This document shows positions 16,619 through 25,427 of a DNA stretch of 64,000 nt, in pieces. A program made the translations under genes and the position numbers. The notes beneath the pieces are model-generated. The model was not told the origin of the DNA, ran no database searches, and worked only from the letters and a program-made list of their open reading frames with translations. This stretch comes from Bacillota bacterium (lineage in GTDB: Bacteria > Bacillota > Sulfobacillia > JAJYWN01 > JAJZPE01). The first letter of the stretch is position 1. Each line of letters opens with the position of its first letter. The DNA lies in assembly GCA_021787335.1 (NCBI GenBank), contig JAJYMC010000044.1, positions 1 to 64,000 on the forward strand, given 5' to 3'.

Positions 16619-17839
16619 ATGGACGATAGCCGAAGGAGCGCCGCACTGGCCGCCATCGACCAGGTGGCCGAGAAGCACCGGGCCGAGCTGGTCGACCTGA
16701 GCCACCGTATCCACGCCAACCCCGAGCTGTTCTTCAAGGAATTCAAGGCCAGCGCCTGGCTGACCGAGGCCCTCGAGAAGGCCGGGTTCGCCGTCAAGCG
16801 CGGCGTGGCCGGTCTGGAGACCGCCTTCCGCGCCGACTGGCAAGGGAGCGGGGCGGGGAAGAGTGTGGCGGGGGAGGGGCCGGACGAGGGCGTCCCGACG
16901 GTCGCCATCCTCGGCGAGTACGACGCTCTGCCCGACGTCGGGCACGGCTGCGGCCACAACATCATCGGCACGGCCGCTATCGGCGCGGCCATCGTCCTCA
17001 AGGAAGCCTACCCAGAACTGCCCGGCCGCATCGCGGTCATGGGTTGCCCGGCCGAGGAGGACGGCGGCGGCAAGATTATCATGCTCAAGGCCGGCCTCTT
17101 CGACGACGTCGACGCGGCCCTGATGGTCCACCCGACGACTGGCGACTCGAAGATCGGCGGGGCCAGCCTGGCCACGACCACCCTGACCATCAACTTCAAG
17201 GGCAAGCCGTCGCACGCCGCCGGCAGCCCCCACCTGGGCATCAACGCCCTCGACGCGGTCGTCCAGACCTACGTCAACGTCAGCACCCTGCGCCAGCACG
17301 TCAGCCCGGACGTCCGGATGCACTGCCTCATCACCAAGGGCGGCTCGGTCATCAACATCGTCCCCGAAGAGGCCGAGGTCCAATACCTCCTGCGGGCGAG
17401 CACCCGCGAGGGCGTGCGGGACGTGGTCCAGCGGGTCAAGGAGTGCGCCAACGGCGCCGGTCTGGCCACCCGGGCCACCGTGTCCTTCGTAGAGGCGGAG
17501 GGCTACGATGCCCGCAAGGTCAACCGGACTATCGGCGACGTTTTCCGCGACCACTACCGCCGCCTCGGCGAGACCATGCTGACCGACCCCGAACCCTCCG
17601 GTGGCTCGACCGATTTTGGCGACGTGAGCCAGAAGGTGCCCGCCGCCAACGCCTACCCGCGCATCGGGCCCAAGGGCACGCCCGGGCACAGCCGCGAGCT
17701 AGCCGCTTTCGCCTGCTCCGCGGCCGGCGACGAGGCCCTGATGAAGTCGGTCAAGGCCATGGCCGCCACGGCCTTGGACATAGTGATAAGCCCGGGCCTG
17801 TTGGCCCGAGCGAAGAGGGAGTTCGAGGGTGGACAGTAA
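16619..17839 (+). CDS. M20 family metallo-amidohydrolase
   Basis: This 406-residue cytoplasmic zinc hydrolase of the M20D/amidohydrolase (AbgA/HipO-like) class cleaves an amide bond in N-acyl or peptide-like substrates. Metal and catalytic motifs are visible: ILGEYDALPDVGHGCGHN, GCPAEEDGGGK (general-base Glu pair) and DAALMVHP. A dimerisation insert starts near TTLTINFKGKPSHAAGSPHLG, which contains its usual His. ATG 16619 has GAGGAGG about eight bases upstream. It ends about 100 bases before the DNA methyltransferase gene. It is likely a host gene, sandwiched between two islands of lower GC. Confidence 0.92.
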   Translation: MDDSRRSAALAAIDQVAEKHRAELVDLSHRIHANPELFFKEFKASAWLTEALEKAGFAVKRGVAGLETAFRADWQGSGAGKSVAGEGPDEGVPTVAILGEYDALPDVGHGCGHNIIGTAAIGAAIVLKEAYPELPGRIAVMGCPAEEDGGGKIIMLKAGLFDDVDAALMVHPTTGDSKIGGASLATTTLTINFKGKPSHAAGSPHLGINALDAVVQTYVNVSTLRQHVSPDVRMHCLITKGGSVINIVPEEAEVQYLLRASTREGVRDVVQRVKECANGAGLATRATVSFVEAEGYDARKVNRTIGDVFRDHYRRLGETMLTDPEPSGGSTDFGDVSQKVPAANAYPRIGPKGTPGHSRELAAFACSAAGDEALMKSVKAMAATALDIVISPGLLARAKREFEGGQ

Positions 17840-17942
17840 GTTGTTACTCACGAGGGGCAATCTCGACTGCAGGAGGTCGGGTTTCAGTCTCGAAAACACT
17901 TTGATTAGCCCGGAGATTCGAAGGGAGAGGCTGACCTAGGCG

Positions 17943-19232
17943 ATGAGCCCGAAGGCAGGGGGCGCCAAGCGCCCAAAGGCCAAGCAGAAGCGGGTTGTGG
18001 AACTGTTTGCAGGGGTTGGAGGCTTCCGGCTGGCCCTTGAGACTAGAGGCGACTGGAAAGTTGTCTGGAGCAACCAGTGGGAGCCGGGCAAGAAAAAGCA
18101 GCACGCTTCTGACTGCTATGTCAGGCATTTCGGCCGTAGAGGGCACATTTGTGAAGACATAGCCAAGGTCACGCAATGGTCACGTGGCGAGGGCATGAAG
18201 ATTCCACCCCACGAATTGTTGGTCGGGGGCTTTCCCTGCCAGGACTATTCGGTGGCAACCACCAATGCCAAGGGCATTGAGGGCAAGAAAGGGGTTCTCT
18301 GGTGGGAGATTCATAAAGTCCTTAACGACAGGAAGCCACCATATTTCCTCCTTGAGAACGTTGACCGGCTCCTCAAATCACCAACAAAGCAAAGAGGCCG
18401 GGACTTCGCTATAATGCTATCCAGCATGGCAACACTGGGATATGCGGTGGAGTGGAGGGTCATCAATGCGGCAGACTATGGATTCCCGCAGAAGAGACGG
18501 CGCGTGTACATGGTGGGACGACGCATTAAAGGTGCCACCCCTCGACCGACTAACCCGTATGACATACTGACAAGGACAGGGGTGCTGGCACGGGCTTTCC
18601 CAGCGCACCCGACCAGAGCGATATACCCAACATTGTTTGAAGAGGATCCTCCCAACATGAGTCTCCCTAAGGACTTAGTTAAGATATCTCGGACCTTTGG
18701 CGAAGGGTCAAAGCCGTTTAGGAATGCGGGGCTCATGTTCGACCGCAAGGTGTGGACCGTAGACCTCGTACCGGACTACACCGGGGAAAGAACACTACTG
18801 CGAGACGTCTTGCAGAGCGATGAGGCGGTTCCCGAGGAGTTCTATGTACCCGAGCAACAGCTGCAAATATGGCGACGCCTAAAGGGCGCCAAGAATGAGG
18901 AACGCTCCCACAATGGGAGCGGGATCACATACCATTATTCGGAGGGGGCAATTCCCTTCCCCGACCCAACTGACCGTCCTTCGAGGACCGTCGTGACCGG
19001 AGAAGGAGGGCGCTCCCCTTCTCGGTTCAAACATATCGTCTTGACCCAAGATGGACGATATCGAAGACTAACACCGGTTGAGCTAGAACGGTTGAACGGC
19101 TTCGACGACGGATGGACAGATGGAATGACTGACACCTGGCGGGCGTTTTGTATGGGCAATGCTCTCGTCGTGGGAATCATCCAGAGGATTGGGAAGATCC
19201 TTAATCAAGACGTTGATGGGAAACCGGGCTGA
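17943..19232 (+). CDS. DNA (cytosine-5-)-methyltransferase
   Basis: This 429-residue type II C5 methyltransferase has motif I LFAGVGGFRLALE (about 21-33), motif IV with the catalytic Cys GGFPCQDYS (Cys99), motif VI ENVDRLL (138-144), motif VIII QKRRRVYMVGRR, a target-recognition region around 200-370 and motif X GNALVVGIIQRIG. It transfers methyl from SAM to cytosine in a short specific site, and the length is normal. It precedes a Vsr endonuclease by 26 bases, and a convergent gene of unknown function follows. This is the usual setting of a type II restriction-modification system. A/T-ended codons are much commoner than in neighbouring host genes, suggesting horizontal transfer. Confidence 0.95.
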   Translation: MSPKAGGAKRPKAKQKRVVELFAGVGGFRLALETRGDWKVVWSNQWEPGKKKQHASDCYVRHFGRRGHICEDIAKVTQWSRGEGMKIPPHELLVGGFPCQDYSVATTNAKGIEGKKGVLWWEIHKVLNDRKPPYFLLENVDRLLKSPTKQRGRDFAIMLSSMATLGYAVEWRVINAADYGFPQKRRRVYMVGRRIKGATPRPTNPYDILTRTGVLARAFPAHPTRAIYPTLFEEDPPNMSLPKDLVKISRTFGEGSKPFRNAGLMFDRKVWTVDLVPDYTGERTLLRDVLQSDEAVPEEFYVPEQQLQIWRRLKGAKNEERSHNGSGITYHYSEGAIPFPDPTDRPSRTVVTGEGGRSPSRFKHIVLTQDGRYRRLTPVELERLNGFDDGWTDGMTDTWRAFCMGNALVVGIIQRIGKILNQDVDGKPG

Positions 19233-19258
19233 GGATTGGGAGAGGCCGGCGACACAAC

Positions 19259-19774
19259 ATGACGGACATCACGACAAGCCGCCCCGCCCTGAGACCGAAA
19301 CGGGCTGAGAGACCGCTCTGCCCCTCGCCGCGAGCGACCTCGCCGGCAGTCTCCCGGGTGATGAAAGCAAATGGGGCACGCAACACGGGCCCAGAAATCA
19401 TGCTCCGCAAAGCGCTCAGGGGCATAGGGCTTGCTGGGTACCGTCTGCACCTGCGCAACGTTCCGGGCAGGCCCGACATAGCCTATCCGGGGCCTAAGGT
19501 CGCAGTCTTCGTGAACGGTTGCTTCTGGCATCGGTGTCCACATTGCGGGCCATCCGCACCTAAGAGCAATTCGGGTTTCTGGCTACGGAAGTTTGAACTC
19601 AACCGAGAACGTGACAGGCGCAAGACACGTGAGCTACGGAAGTCTGGCTGGAAAGTCGTTGTGGCATGGGAATGCCAGATAAAGAAAGACCCGGCTAAGG
19701 TTGCCCGCCGAGTGCAAAGGTTCGTTCTTGGCGAACAGGGAGAGCTCAGAACAACGAGGAAGTCGAATGCGTGA
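19259..19774 (+). CDS. vsr: Very short patch repair endonuclease (Vsr)
   Basis: This 171-residue mismatch endonuclease nicks 5' of T in T:G mismatches created by deamination of 5-methylcytosine. Family motifs are present: SRVMKANGARNTGPEIMLRKAL, GRPDIAYPGPKVAVFVNGCF (catalytic Asp region), FWHRCPHCG (zinc Cys/His) and GWKVVVAWECQ. The first ~30 residues are poorly conserved; the ATG at 19259 is the earliest reasonable start. Coupling to the upstream C5 methyltransferase is standard, because the methylase raises the local mutation rate. Its last 29 bases overlap the tail of the convergent gene. Confidence 0.93.
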   Translation: MTDITTSRPALRPKRAERPLCPSPRATSPAVSRVMKANGARNTGPEIMLRKALRGIGLAGYRLHLRNVPGRPDIAYPGPKVAVFVNGCFWHRCPHCGPSAPKSNSGFWLRKFELNRERDRRKTRELRKSGWKVVVAWECQIKKDPAKVARRVQRFVLGEQGELRTTRKSNA

Positions 19775-20552
19775 GCCCGGGAAGGACTTCCCTGGCTTTG
19801 GCTTGGCCAATTGCACCCACGCCCCGGCCTTTCACGAGGGCTGCGGCAAAATCACCGAACTTGACGCGCCTGAGATGAACAGCTATGAGATGAACGCACG
19901 TCAATAGGTTATTCACCCTTCCCACGTGGTTTCGAGTCACCTCATACCCTAGAGTGTGGTACTTGACATCTTCATTCCATGATATGGCCTCTAGTAGATG
20001 CAGGAAGACATCAATCGGGTAATCGGCCAATTGGGGAGTCCGCCGTTGGAGTTCGGCTACGACATCGGGCGGGGGGAAGTACCGCCATTCGCCAGACGAT
20101 ACCTCCTTATGGTCGAGCATAAAGGCAGCTCGGAAAAGCAGACATCCCATCAGCTCCAAGGCAGCGGAATCTGCTGACCCTAGGTGAAAGAATTCATCGA
20201 AGATGTCTCCAAAGGAGAGGTTCTTACCGAAGGGAACCCCGTTCTTATAGACGCACGGGAGCATGTCGTTAGGGTTGTTCGTACTGTGTCCTTCACGATC
20301 CCTACACCCGGTGTAATTGGGCACAGCCTCTTTGCCAGGTTTGGCCAGATAGACTACATACTCGTCCCTACCCCAGATCTCATTCAGAATCGGGCCTTCG
20401 CCCACGGCTAGAAGGGATGTCGCCGCTGGCGAAGCCTGTTGACCCGGCCAACTGATTGCTTCGCTGATCGCATCGACGCGCCGCTGCTTTGCATATGCCC
20501 CCAACTTGCCATCAGGTACCACTAAGGCCTTAAAGGTTAAACCGGTACTCAA
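19746..20552 (-). CDS. Unknown protein, candidate cognate restriction endonuclease
   Basis: About 268 residues; no family was recognised. TTG 20552 is chosen because GAGGAGG lies nine bases upstream, which also leaves a normal divergent spacer to xdhC; the frame is open further to 20702. The protein is soluble and mixed alpha/beta. Possible catalytic-type acidic patches occur (LNEIWGRDEYVVYLAKPG, FGDIFDEFFHLGS), but no clear PD-(D/E)XK or HNH motif can be stated. It converges on and overlaps vsr by 29 bases, and it shares the lower-GC composition of the methyltransferase and vsr. Position makes it the best candidate for the restriction enzyme of the system. Confidence 0.6.
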   Translation of the reverse strand: MSTGLTFKALVVPDGKLGAYAKQRRVDAISEAISWPGQQASPAATSLLAVGEGPILNEIWGRDEYVVYLAKPGKEAVPNYTGCRDREGHSTNNPNDMLPCVYKNGVPFGKNLSFGDIFDEFFHLGSADSAALELMGCLLFRAAFMLDHKEVSSGEWRYFPPPDVVAELQRRTPQLADYPIDVFLHLLEAISWNEDVKYHTLGYEVTRNHVGRVNNLLTCVHLIAVHLRRVKFGDFAAALVKGRGVGAIGQAKAREVLPGLTHSTSSLF

Positions 20553-20639
20553 GATGAAGAGCCTCCTCGTGATGTGGGATTTGTATGCTTGGAGGCAACG
20601 GACTGTGGAGCCAGGGCTGATCTTGCAGAAGGAAATTCC

Positions 20640-21788
20640 ATGCAGTTTTGGACTGTTCCTGCTATATGGTACCAAGGAAGTGACCGAACACTGGACACCC
20701 ATCTGGACGAGATCAGGAAGGTTATTGTCAGTGGTGAGCGGGTCGCAGTTGCGGTAGTAGTAGGCACAAGGGGCTCGACGCCACGTTCCACCGGGGCCCG
20801 CATGGCCGTCACCCGCGACGGCCGGGTCATCGGGACCGTCGGCGGCGGGTGCGGTGAGGCTGAGGTCATCCAGGCCAGCCGCAACGTCCTGGACGATGGC
20901 CAGCCCCGGCTCGTCCGGGTGGAGCTGACCGAGGACGTCACTGAAGAAGCCGAGGCCGCCTGCGGGGGGACGATGGAGGTTGTCGTTGCCCGCTGGGGGC
21001 GGGAGATGGTACCCGTTTTGGAAGTGTTTCTCCGCGCGGGCAGGGAACGAAAATCCGTCCGCCTACTTACCGGAATCAATCCGAAGAGCGCTCTGGGGGT
21101 CATAGCCGCCCAGGCCGACTTCGGCTCAGCCTTTGCCGGCATGGGAGAAACGGAAACGGCGGCCCTTTCAGCCGCCGTGCCGCCTGCTAAAGCAGTCACC
21201 CCTCAGTTCATAACGCAGACCGTCGGAGGAGAGCAGAGGACCGCCCTCATTGAAGACTACGCCCCGGCGCCGCACCTTCTGGTCTGCGGCGGCGGGCATA
21301 TTGCTGTCCCCCTATGCCGAATGGCCCGGGAGTTGGATTTAGAGGTTACGGTCATCGATGACCGCCCAGCCTTCGCAGACCCGACCAGGTTCCCGAATGG
21401 CGTCCGCACCATATGCGCCCCATTCGGCCAAACCCTCGCGGGCATGAGGTTCGATAGCCGAACCTACGCCGTGGTCGTGACCCGCGGCCATCGCCACGAC
21501 CTCGGGTGCGTCCGTCAACTGCTTGGCCGCGGGGCGGGCTACGTCGGCATGATTGGCAGCCGGCGCCGCGTGGCCGGGGTGTTCGAAACACTTCGCACCG
21601 CCGGCCTGGGCGAAACTGCCCTGTCCGAACTCCACGCTCCGATCGGACTGGACATCGGGGCCGAGACCCCGGCCGAGATCGCCCTGGCGATTCTGGCAGA
21701 GGTCACTGCTGCGCGGCGCGGCGGGAGTGGACGGTCACTCGGACTGGCCTACGGGCAAGCAGCCGCCAAGGAGAGGGTGAGGCGATGA
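20640..21788 (+). CDS. XdhC/CoxI family molybdenum hydroxylase maturation protein
   Basis: About 382 residues. XdhC/CoxI proteins bind molybdenum cofactor and help sulfurate (or here possibly selenate) and insert it into xanthine-dehydrogenase-type enzymes. An N-terminal XdhC/CoxI domain (VAVAVVVGTRGSTPRSTGARM, GTVGGGCGEAEV) is followed by a Rossmann XdhC_C domain (LLVCGGGHIAVPLCRMAR, YVGMIGSRRR). ATG 20640 follows AAGGAAATTCC. The gene is divergent from the restriction-like gene and is the first gene of a tightly overlapped operon with yqeB, a molybdopterin-binding gene and a yqeC fusion. The substrates are probably the two xanthine dehydrogenases encoded further right. Confidence 0.88.
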   Translation: MQFWTVPAIWYQGSDRTLDTHLDEIRKVIVSGERVAVAVVVGTRGSTPRSTGARMAVTRDGRVIGTVGGGCGEAEVIQASRNVLDDGQPRLVRVELTEDVTEEAEAACGGTMEVVVARWGREMVPVLEVFLRAGRERKSVRLLTGINPKSALGVIAAQADFGSAFAGMGETETAALSAAVPPAKAVTPQFITQTVGGEQRTALIEDYAPAPHLLVCGGGHIAVPLCRMARELDLEVTVIDDRPAFADPTRFPNGVRTICAPFGQTLAGMRFDSRTYAVVVTRGHRHDLGCVRQLLGRGAGYVGMIGSRRRVAGVFETLRTAGLGETALSELHAPIGLDIGAETPAEIALAILAEVTAARRGGSGRSLGLAYGQAAAKERVRR

Positions 21789-22702
21789 CCGAGTCCGTCC
21801 ATGCTTGGCACCCCGGCTCGAAAGAAGGCCCACTCATTCTGATAAAGGGAGCCGGCGATATCGGAACCGGGGTCGCCCACCGGTTGTACCGCGCCGGCTT
21901 TGGGATCATTATGACGGAGCTACCCGAACCAAGGGCAGTCAGGCGCACGGTGGCCTTCTCTGACTGCGTCTTCGAGGGGACCACTTCGGTCGAAGAAGTG
22001 ACGGCGGTTCGCCTGTCTATTGAACAGGCTCTACGTATGCTCGCAAAGGGCCTCGTCTCCAATGGGCCGATCCCTTTGGTCATTGACCCTGACGGCACCG
22101 CTTCCTCGGAAGTCCCCGCCACCTTACTGATCGATGCTAGGATGGCCAAGAGGAACCTCGGGACCAAGATCAATGACGCGGATGTTGTCATCGGCCTGGG
22201 CCCGGGCTTCACTGCCGGCCTGGACGTGCATGCCGTGGTCGAAACGGCCCGCGGCCATTCCCTGGGGCAAGTCATCTATCGCGGTTGCGCACGAGAGTTT
22301 ACAGGAGTCCCAGGGGAGATTGGCGGCTTCACCGTGGAGCGGGTTCTTAGGGCGCCTACGGATGGCACACTGAGGGCTTTAGCCGGAATCGGTACCAGTG
22401 TGGTGACCGGGCAGTCGGTGGCCGAGATAGCCGCCGGGGCCGAGCGCGTACCTATCAAGGCGGCCATTCCGGGGATTCTGCGGGGGTTGCTTCGCGACGG
22501 AGCCCCCGTCTCTGGCGGTCAGAAGATCGGGGACGTCGACCCGAGATGTGAGCCTGACACCGCCTGGCGCATTTCCGATAAGGCAAGGTCTGTCGCGGGC
22601 GGAGTCCTCGAGGCTGTCATGTGCCTGCTTTGGGGCAGACCTCCGGTCGATCAGACCGACGCCGGCGGCGCCACGGGAGAAAAGGGGCGCGACCAGACGT
22701 GA
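21785..22702 (+). CDS. yqeB: YqeB-type selenium-dependent molybdenum hydroxylase system protein
   Basis: About 305 residues. This is the EF2563/YqeB family, a genomic marker of molybdenum hydroxylases carrying a labile, non-selenocysteine selenium. The N-terminal motif LILIKGAGDIGTGVAHRLYRAGF resembles a nucleotide-binding Rossmann loop, followed by IIMTELPEPRAVRRTVAFSD. The C-terminal half has DADVVIGLGPGFTAGLDVHAV and EIGGFTVERVLRAP, typical of the family. ATG 21785 overlaps the xdhC stop (ATGA), and its own stop overlaps the next GTG (GTGA). The precise biochemical step is not known for the family. Confidence 0.88.
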   Translation: MTESVHAWHPGSKEGPLILIKGAGDIGTGVAHRLYRAGFGIIMTELPEPRAVRRTVAFSDCVFEGTTSVEEVTAVRLSIEQALRMLAKGLVSNGPIPLVIDPDGTASSEVPATLLIDARMAKRNLGTKINDADVVIGLGPGFTAGLDVHAVVETARGHSLGQVIYRGCAREFTGVPGEIGGFTVERVLRAPTDGTLRALAGIGTSVVTGQSVAEIAAGAERVPIKAAIPGILRGLLRDGAPVSGGQKIGDVDPRCEPDTAWRISDKARSVAGGVLEAVMCLLWGRPPVDQTDAGGATGEKGRDQT

Positions 22703-23673
22703 AGGCAAGGAGTGTGGACGTACGGGACTCCCTCGGCCTGGTTCTCGGCTACGACCTCACGGAGGTAGTGCCGGGCGGGCGCAAAGGGGCTGTCCTAAGG
22801 CGCGGGCACGTCATTCGTGATGAGGACCTCGAAACCCTCCGCCGGATTGGCAAGTCGGCCGTCAAGGTCCTCGAGCTGGAGCCTGGCGAGGTCCATGAGG
22901 ATGACGCGGCTCAGCGACTGGCAAGATTGGCGGCCGGGCCCGGGCTCGAGGTGGAGATGCCGGGCGAGGCTTGGGCGGACGTCCGCGCGACACAGGACGG
23001 ACTGCTGAAGGTGGACGCCGTGCGGTTGCTTCGGGTCAACTCCGTAGGTGAGCTCCTCATTGCGGCGCGGGCGGACAACTCGCCCCTGAAGCGGGGGAAC
23101 TTTGCCGCAAAGGTCAAGGTGCTTGGGCTTGTGGTTAGCGAGGAGCGGCTGGTGGCGGCTGAGCGAATCGGAGCCGGAGAGCCGTTGATGAGCATCCTCC
23201 CGTTCCACCGGCTGAATGCTGGCATCATCGTGACTGGCCGAGAGGTCTGTGAAGGCCGGGTCAAGGATGCCTTCGGCCCGCTACTGCGCGAGCGTCTGGC
23301 GGCCTACGGTAGCGAGGTCTCGCAGGTGGTCATTGTGCCGGATGAAGCGGCCGATGTGGCCGCGGGCGTCCGCAAGATGCTGGCGGAGAAGCTGGACCTC
23401 ATCTTGGTGACGGGCGGTATGTCGCCCGACGACTCGACTCCTGACGGCATTCGCCAGGCGGGCGCGGAAGTGGCGTTCTACGGGGCGCCGGTGTCTCCCG
23501 GGGCGATGACCCTTGTCGCCTACGCCGACGAGACGCCTGTCGTCGGGATCCCGGCTGGGCTCCTGACCGGGCGACGCGGCCTCTTCGACCTCATCCTCCC
23601 GCGTATCCTTGCCGGGGAGCGGCTTGGCCCTGAGGACGCGGCCGCCTATGGTCACGGGGGGCTTCTGGTGTGA
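22699..23673 (+). CDS. Molybdopterin-binding (MoCF/MoeA-like) protein
   Basis: About 324 residues starting at GTG 22699, which overlaps the yqeB stop. The C-terminal half carries the MoCF molybdopterin-binding fold with LNAGIIVTGREVCEGRV, LDLILVTGGMSPDDSTPDG and VVGIPAGLLTGRRGLFDLILP. The N-terminal half is not MoeA-like in full and may position the cofactor. Within a selenium-hydroxylase maturation operon it probably handles pterin cofactor before insertion. It is close to the MocB/MoaB-MoeA relatives seen beside yqeB and yqeC in other anaerobes. Confidence 0.85.
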   Translation: MKARSVDVRDSLGLVLGYDLTEVVPGGRKGAVLRRGHVIRDEDLETLRRIGKSAVKVLELEPGEVHEDDAAQRLARLAAGPGLEVEMPGEAWADVRATQDGLLKVDAVRLLRVNSVGELLIAARADNSPLKRGNFAAKVKVLGLVVSEERLVAAERIGAGEPLMSILPFHRLNAGIIVTGREVCEGRVKDAFGPLLRERLAAYGSEVSQVVIVPDEAADVAAGVRKMLAEKLDLILVTGGMSPDDSTPDGIRQAGAEVAFYGAPVSPGAMTLVAYADETPVVGIPAGLLTGRRGLFDLILPRILAGERLGPEDAAAYGHGGLLV

Positions 23674-25199
23674 GTGCGCAGGGCCCTGAACTGATTGAGG
23701 CCCTTTGCGTCGGCCCGGGTAGCGTCGTTTCCTTCACGGGGGCGGGTGGAAAGACCGGCCTCCTTTTTGCGTTGGCAATTGAGGCGGCCCAGCGATGGGG
23801 GCCCGACAGCGTCCTGGTGACGGCAACCACCAAGATGCTGGAGCCCGGCCCGCAGGACCTTCCCGTGGGCGCGCCAAGCTTGATTGGCGGAGTGGGGGAG
23901 GACCTAGGGCCGCGCCTGGTCCTGGTCAACAGCCTCGATGAGGCCATCCGGGCTGTGGAGGGCAGGGCACCGGGGCAATTGCTGGTCATCGGGACGCGAC
24001 TAGATGGGGAGTCCGGTGGCCGACGTAAGTTCGCCGGCATCCCGCCAGAGTGGATAGATGAGATCGCCCGCCTCTTCCCGAAGTTGGCCATCTTGGTCGA
24101 GGCGGACGGAGCGGGCCGAAAACCCCTCAAGGCGCCGGGGGCCCACGAGCCGGTCATCCCGGCATCGACGACGGCCGTAGTAGCGGTGGCCGGGATAGAC
24201 GCAATCGGCATGCCGCTCGACGCCGCCCATGTCCACCGACCGGAGCGCCTAGCCCAGCTAACCGGTCACGCGCCGGGGGATGCCGTCACGTCTGAGGTCA
24301 TCGCCACCGGCCTATGGCACGAAGCGGGCTGCGGCAAGGGGCGCCCACCGGGCGCTATCCTGGTGCCGGTCATCAACAAGGTGGATGGGCCTGAGCAGCT
24401 AGACGTGGCGAGAGAGGTCGGGGAGCGGCTGCTGGAACGAGGCGCGCCTCGGGTGCTCCTGACCTCTTGTCGCCGTTGGCCGACGGTCGTCGGGATTGTT
24501 GGCGCCGGGCCGGCCGTGGCGGCAATCGTCCTCGCGGCCGGGGCATCAACCCGAATGGGCGCACCGAAACAGCTCCTGCTCTGGGAAGGAGAACCGCTGG
24601 TGGTTCGCGCAGTGAGGCAGACACTGGCGTCCCGAGTCGGCCCGGTGGTCGTCGTGCTCGGCCATCTGGCCGATGAGGTCAGATCGGCTCTGGAACCCCT
24701 GATGCGCGAAGCCGGCGACCGGCTCAGGGTGGTCGTCAATGAGGACCACGACCGTGGCGGCCAGTCGTCGTCACTGAGGGTCGGGCTGGCCGCACTGCGG
24801 CAGGCCGCCGCGTCCCCAACGTTCGGTAGTGGGATCGGCCGCCGGCGACTCAGCGGTGTCGTTTTCGTGAACTGCGACCAGCCGTTGCTCCGTGCGGACC
24901 ACATCAACGCCTTGGTCGCCCGGCTCGAGGCGGCCCAAGGCCCGGGCAGCCGGCCTGCGGCTGACGCGGCCATCGTGGTGCCCGTCCACGACGACCACCG
25001 CGGCCACCCAGTCCTCTTCGGACGCGGCTTCTTCGATGAACTGTCTCAAGTCATGGGCGACGAGGGCGGGCGCTCGGTCATCCGTCGGCACCCGGAAGCG
25101 GTGATCGAGGTGGCCTCGGATGAAGCGGTGCTGGCCGATGTCGACTCACCGGAGGATTTTCGGGGCCTCGCTGCGAAAAGCATGCGAGGCCCAGTATAG
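23670..25199 (+). CDS. YqeC-MocA fusion, selenium cofactor and molybdenum cofactor nucleotidyltransferase
   Basis: A 509-residue two-domain protein. Residues about 1-265 are the YqeC family (selenium cofactor biosynthesis), with a P-loop-like VVSFTGAGGKTGLLFALA and ILVEADGAGRKPLKAPG. Residues about 280-509 are a MobA/MocA-type nucleotidyltransferase, with VAAIVLAAGASTRMGAPKQL, GGQSSSLRVGLAAL and VFVNCDQPLL, which would add CMP to molybdopterin to make the cytosine dinucleotide form used by xanthine dehydrogenases. The two activities are usually separate genes. GTG 23670 overlaps the preceding stop. It is the last overlapping gene of the maturation operon. Confidence 0.88.
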   Translation: MSAQGPELIEALCVGPGSVVSFTGAGGKTGLLFALAIEAAQRWGPDSVLVTATTKMLEPGPQDLPVGAPSLIGGVGEDLGPRLVLVNSLDEAIRAVEGRAPGQLLVIGTRLDGESGGRRKFAGIPPEWIDEIARLFPKLAILVEADGAGRKPLKAPGAHEPVIPASTTAVVAVAGIDAIGMPLDAAHVHRPERLAQLTGHAPGDAVTSEVIATGLWHEAGCGKGRPPGAILVPVINKVDGPEQLDVAREVGERLLERGAPRVLLTSCRRWPTVVGIVGAGPAVAAIVLAAGASTRMGAPKQLLLWEGEPLVVRAVRQTLASRVGPVVVVLGHLADEVRSALEPLMREAGDRLRVVVNEDHDRGGQSSSLRVGLAALRQAAASPTFGSGIGRRRLSGVVFVNCDQPLLRADHINALVARLEAAQGPGSRPAADAAIVVPVHDDHRGHPVLFGRGFFDELSQVMGDEGGRSVIRRHPEAVIEVASDEAVLADVDSPEDFRGLAAKSMRGPV

Positions 25200-25229
25200 A
25201 AATTATCCTGATGAACTGAGGGACCAGAG

Positions 25230-25427
25230 TTGCTCGACAACGGACTCGACACCTGCAACTGCCCGAAGACGAAGTGCGAGAATCATGGGCGCTGCGAGCC
25301 ATGCAAGGAGAAGCACGCTCGCAAGGGTAAGCTGCCCTACTGCAAACGCGGATCCAGGCGGGCCGGCGGCGATAACGGGCGACCCGCAGGCGGCACCGGA
25401 TCGAGTCTTCTCGGACGGATTGGATGA
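25230..25427 (+). CDS. Small Cys/His-rich protein
   Basis: A 65-residue protein with the pattern CNCPKTKCENHGRCEPC, then KEKHARKGKLPYC. This Cys/His spacing looks like a small zinc- or metal-binding knuckle and recurs in short uncharacterised proteins of anaerobic Bacillota. The start is TTG 25230 behind GAGGGA. Its stop overlaps the ATG of the next gene (ATGA), supporting a real translated gene. No function can be assigned. It is cotranscribed with the selenium/molybdenum operon, so a link to metal handling is possible but unproven. Confidence 0.7.
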   Translation: MLDNGLDTCNCPKTKCENHGRCEPCKEKHARKGKLPYCKRGSRRAGGDNGRPAGGTGSSLLGRIG

